Positions 22,920-24,787 of a stretch of DNA of 24,787 bases are shown here, in pieces. Positions within the stretch are counted from its first letter, which is position 1; the number at the start of each line of letters is the position of its first letter. Origin of the DNA: an uncultured Bacteroides sp. (GTDB lineage: Bacteria; Bacteroidota; Bacteroidia; Bacteroidales; Bacteroidaceae); assembly GCF_958445495.1 (NCBI RefSeq), contig NZ_CAUCSQ010000060.1, positions 1 to 24,787 of the forward strand, given 5' to 3'. The notes under the pieces are model-generated. The model saw only the letters and a program-made list of their open reading frames with translations, did not search any database and was not told the origin of the DNA. The position numbers and the translations under genes are program-made.

Positions 22920-23357
22920 CTAAATAAGGATACGCCTCAAAGTGAACACATAGTAGTCACTGCAGATAATGGAATAATGAGGGTCCTTATCCGAATAATA
23001 AGACTTGCTTTGGTCCAGAACCAAAGAATTTTCTCTCAACAAAGAAAACTTATGCATAACGTCTTTTAAAGAATCGTTTATTTCGATAATCCTACGTAAA
23101 CGATAATTATTAGACGTTGATTCAGTAGTAGACTTACAACCCAATTCAACATCGGAAACAGACAAAGATTGAGACATCCTGTTAAAACCGACAGCACGCT
23201 CCTTTAGAGAAGAATTATTCATCTCGGAAGATGATGCAGACAACTGGCAAATATTGCCACTTTTAGAAACGCATGAAGCACCCATAGCATTTCCGCTCAC
23301 GCTATAAGATAGCATAAGCAGAATTGAAGCTAATATGAATTTCAGAGAAGCTCTCAT
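22920..23357 (-). CDS. Small secreted protein of unknown function
   Basis: This 145-residue protein opens with a signal peptide (MRASLKFILASILLMLSYSV, cleavage probably after SGNA or MGA). A Ser/Asn-rich region follows (LSASSSEMNNSSLKERAV), then a helical stretch (YRLRRIIEINDSLKDVMHKF), and a Tyr-rich end (YYSDKDPHYSIICSDYYVFT). It has four cysteines after the signal, so disulfides are possible. The frame is open 16 codons further upstream, but the ATG at 23357 starts the signal peptide. On the minus strand TATTTTTG (23410-23403) matches the -7 box about 46 bp upstream. It is upstream of and parallel to the exb/ton operon at 157 bp. I do not recognise the family. Confidence 0.7.
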   Translation of the reverse strand: MRASLKFILASILLMLSYSVSGNAMGASCVSKSGNICQLSASSSEMNNSSLKERAVGFNRMSQSLSVSDVELGCKSTTESTSNNYRLRRIIEINDSLKDVMHKFSLLRENSLVLDQSKSYYSDKDPHYSIICSDYYVFTLRRILI

Positions 23358-23402
23358 TGCATTTCTTTTAATGAATTGTAATAGGTCTACTTTATTTTGC
23401 GG

Positions 23403-23410
23403 CAAAAATA
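23403..23410 (-). promoter_or_regulatory. Candidate -7 element of the small secreted-protein gene
   Basis: TATTTTTG on the minus strand matches TAnnTTTG, 46 bp before the chosen ATG. No clear -33 partner is seen. Confidence 0.4.
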
Positions 23411-23479
23411 ATAATAAAAAATTTCAGTCAGTCGTTGTTCACATCTTTTAAGACTAAAATTTTGCCTTTACCATAAAAA

Positions 23480-24176
23480 CAACCGGAGAGATGTTTTGTT
23501 CGGAAGAACACAGAAAAACAATACAGACCGAGATATTATTCATATTATCTGTTAAAAGAAAGATTCGGCGGTAATTCTCTGGAAGGAAAAAATGATAAGG
23601 ATACAACAGAAAAGTATTTCTTGCATATCAGATGCCAAGATTCAGATACTATTTATGCGTATATACAACACATTTATCGCATACCGTATCGCTGCATATT
23701 TAGAGAAAGATTTTATTCAGGAGAATACAAAAAAAACAATACAGACCAAGATATTATTTCATATTACCTGCTAAAAGTAAGATTCGGTTGTAATTCCCTG
23801 GAAGGGAAAAATGATAAGGATACAACAGAAAAGTATTTCTTGCATATCGGATGCCAAGATTCAGATACTATTTATGCGTATATACAACACATTTATCGCA
23901 TACCGTATCGCTGCATATTTAGAGAAAGATTTTATTCAGGAGAATACAAAAAAAACAATACAGACCAAGATATTATTTCATATTACCTGCTAAAAGTAAG
24001 ATTCGGTTGTAATTCCCTGGAAGGGAAAAATGATAAGGATACAACAGAAAAGTATTTCTTGCATATCGGATGCCAAGATTCAGATGCTATTTATACGTAT
24101 ATACGCATTTATTACATACCGTATCGCTGCACATTTAGAGGGATGTTTTATTCGAAACGATACAAAAAGCAATGCA
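23480..24176. repeat. 219-bp tandem repeat array
   Basis: Units begin at 23592, 23811 and 24030. The first two complete units (23592-23810 and 23811-24029) are identical except for one base (A or G at unit position 39). A degenerate partial unit precedes them from about 23480, and a third unit diverges after about 24090. Because 219 is divisible by three, one frame stays open through the array (TTG at 23621 to 24259), giving a 73-residue repeat with GKNDKDTTEKYFLH and IPYRCIFRERFYSGEY. The leftmost unit has a one-base deletion that breaks this frame, and the distant fragments are also frameshifted, so a protein role is doubtful. Each unit contains a TTCCC/GGGAA mini-hairpin. No known element is recognised. 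Confidence 0.9.
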
Positions 24177-24330
24177 TACAAAAGCAAAACACACAGAAAA
24201 ACAATACGCACAAAAGTGACATACACAATCCGTTAAAGTACAAATATCTAACCCTGTAAAGAGCCCAACGCAGACTGAATCCCAACTGGATTTCTTCGTA
24301 TCCCAGCCATAGCTTTAAAGAAGGTTACAT

Positions 24331-24379
24331 GCATATCTTATCGCATACCGTATCGCTGCACATTTAGAGGAATGTTTTA
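24331..24379. repeat. Isolated fragment of the 219-bp repeat
   Basis: The segment including TCGCATACCGTATCGCTGCA and CATTTAGAGGAATGTTTTA matches the middle of the 219-bp unit and is closest to the third unit. Non-repeat DNA surrounds it. Confidence 0.8.
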
Positions 24380-24413
24380 AGAACGATTGTCCGGGCTGTC
24401 AGACCTTGTTTCC

Positions 24414-24432
24414 GGGGAGGGGAAGGGGAAGG
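24414..24432 (+). other. G-rich tract
   Basis: Three runs of four G and one of GG are separated by one or two A. This could form a two-layer G-quadruplex on the plus strand, or a pyrimidine tract in the minus-strand rRNA readthrough transcript. It is otherwise unexplained. Confidence 0.4.
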
Positions 24433-24448
24433 AAAATACCTAACCATA

Positions 24449-24498
24449 CAAAAAAGCCGGCCAATTCACAATGCTTCGAGCATGAATCGGCCGGCTAA
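24449..24498 (-). terminator. Second terminator hairpin downstream of the rRNA operon
   Basis: AGCCGGCC (24455-24462) pairs with GGCCGGCT (24489-24496). Inside, ATTCA/TGAAT and ATGCT/AGCAT extend the stem around a short loop. On the minus strand it is followed by T6. It is a strong terminator about 250 bp beyond the 5S gene, placed between two fragments of the 219-bp repeat. Confidence 0.8.
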
Positions 24499-24500
24499 CT

Positions 24501-24618
24501 TTATATTATTTTCCGGTAAAAACAAGATTCGGTTGCTTCGGTTGCAATTCCCCGGAAGGGAAAAATGACAAGGAGGCAAACAGAAAAGTATTTCCTGCAT
24601 ATCGGACTCAAAGATTCA
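24501..24618. repeat. Second isolated fragment of the 219-bp repeat
   Basis: The segment matches the part of the 219-bp unit that spans the AGATTCGGTTG and GGAAGGGAAAAATGA landmarks and continues through CAGAAAAGTATTTC to GCATATCGGA. It has an internal short duplication (CGGTTGCTTCGGTTGC) and a one-base insertion relative to the array. With the fragment at 24331 it forms one decayed unit, interrupted by the terminator at 24449-24498. Confidence 0.8.
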
Positions 24619-24683
24619 TTTTCCCGGAGACCCCCATCCCGCAAACACACAAAAACACAAACACAAACAAACACAAAAAAGAA

Positions 24684-24720
24684 ATCGAGCCCTCCGGAAT
24701 CTTATCCGACAGGGCTCGAT
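24684..24720 (-). terminator. First terminator of the rRNA operon
   Basis: ATCGAGCCCT (24684-24693) pairs perfectly with AGGGCTCGAT (24711-24720), with an inner CGGA/TCCG. On the minus strand the stem is followed by TTTCTTTTTT. It lies 20 bp past the 5S rRNA 3' end. A CA-rich low-complexity stretch adjoins it on the left (24644-24680). Confidence 0.9.
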
Positions 24721-24740
24721 AAACATCTGAATTTAAAAAA

Positions 24741-24787
24741 ACGGCAGCTACCTACTCTCCCACTATTACGCAGTACCATCGGCGTAA
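24741..24787 (-). rRNA. rrf: 5S ribosomal RNA, 3' end only
   Basis: Read on the minus strand, the last 47 bases of the window give the 3' part of a Bacteroides-type 5S rRNA, with GATGGTACTGCGTAATAGTG, then GGGAGAGTAGGTAGCTGCCG. The gene runs off the right edge, so a ribosomal RNA operon lies beyond the window on the minus strand. The exact 3' end is uncertain by 1-3 bases. Confidence 0.9.

Noticed and set aside
23480..24176. CRISPR array
   Set aside because: The repeated unit is 219 bp with no unique spacers and no cas genes nearby.
23621..24259. A 212-codon open frame through the 219-bp repeats as a repetitive protein gene
   Set aside because: It starts only at TTG with no ribosome site. 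The upstream unit carries a one-base deletion and the distant fragments are frameshifted, so coding constraint is not supported. The open frame follows from the period being a multiple of three.

Overview
The window comes from a Bacteroides chromosome, most likely a gut species of the B. thetaiotaomicron/ovatus type. This is inferred from protein families and promoter style, not from a database match. Several genes and the tRNA operon are preceded by the Bacteroides -7 element TAnnTTTG, and Shine-Dalgarno sequences are mostly absent. The protein repertoire also fits: DUF4369/thioredoxin-like lipoprotein, GH27 lipoprotein, long ExbD variants and Bacteroidetes-type TonB.

Layout. Positions 1-6200 are housekeeping: butyrate kinase (+), a small orphan transcript candidate, polynucleotide phosphorylase (-), a divergent thioredoxin-fold lipoprotein that has lost its CxxC motif, greA with a promoter-leader-terminator arrangement, and a HIT hydrolase. 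Positions 6190-8324 hold a two-gene minus-strand transporter operon (MFS then EamA). Positions 8489-14786 are a glutamine/glutamate acid-resistance and GABA locus: ECF sigma factor, glutamate decarboxylase (gadB), glutaminase (glsA), a potassium-channel-like protein on the opposite strand, and a GadC-type antiporter. Glutaminase makes glutamate and ammonia, GadB consumes a proton while making GABA, and GadC exchanges GABA for glutamate. The channel may handle compensating charge.

Positions 14858-15089 are a tRNA-Phe/tRNA-Pro operon, followed by an orphan GH27 alpha-galactosidase lipoprotein. Next is a gap with a large hairpin and what looks like a decayed gene. Positions 17381-22762 are a tightly packed minus-strand operon in the order exbB, exbD, exbD, tonB, PstS-like lipoprotein, TPR protein. 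It is an energised outer-membrane transport module joined to two envelope proteins. A small secreted protein of unknown function lies upstream of it.

The last 1.3 kb holds a 219-bp tandem repeat array and scattered fragments of it. They lie just beyond the 3' end of an rRNA operon that enters from the right on the minus strand (5S rRNA 3' end at the window edge, two terminator hairpins).

The least explained items are the 219-bp repeat array beside the rRNA operon, the greA leader, the orphan promoter/terminator unit at 1320-1412, the triple repeat between the transporter operon and the sigma factor, the channel with a non-canonical filter, and the conserved-looking exbBDD-tonB-pstS-TPR operon.
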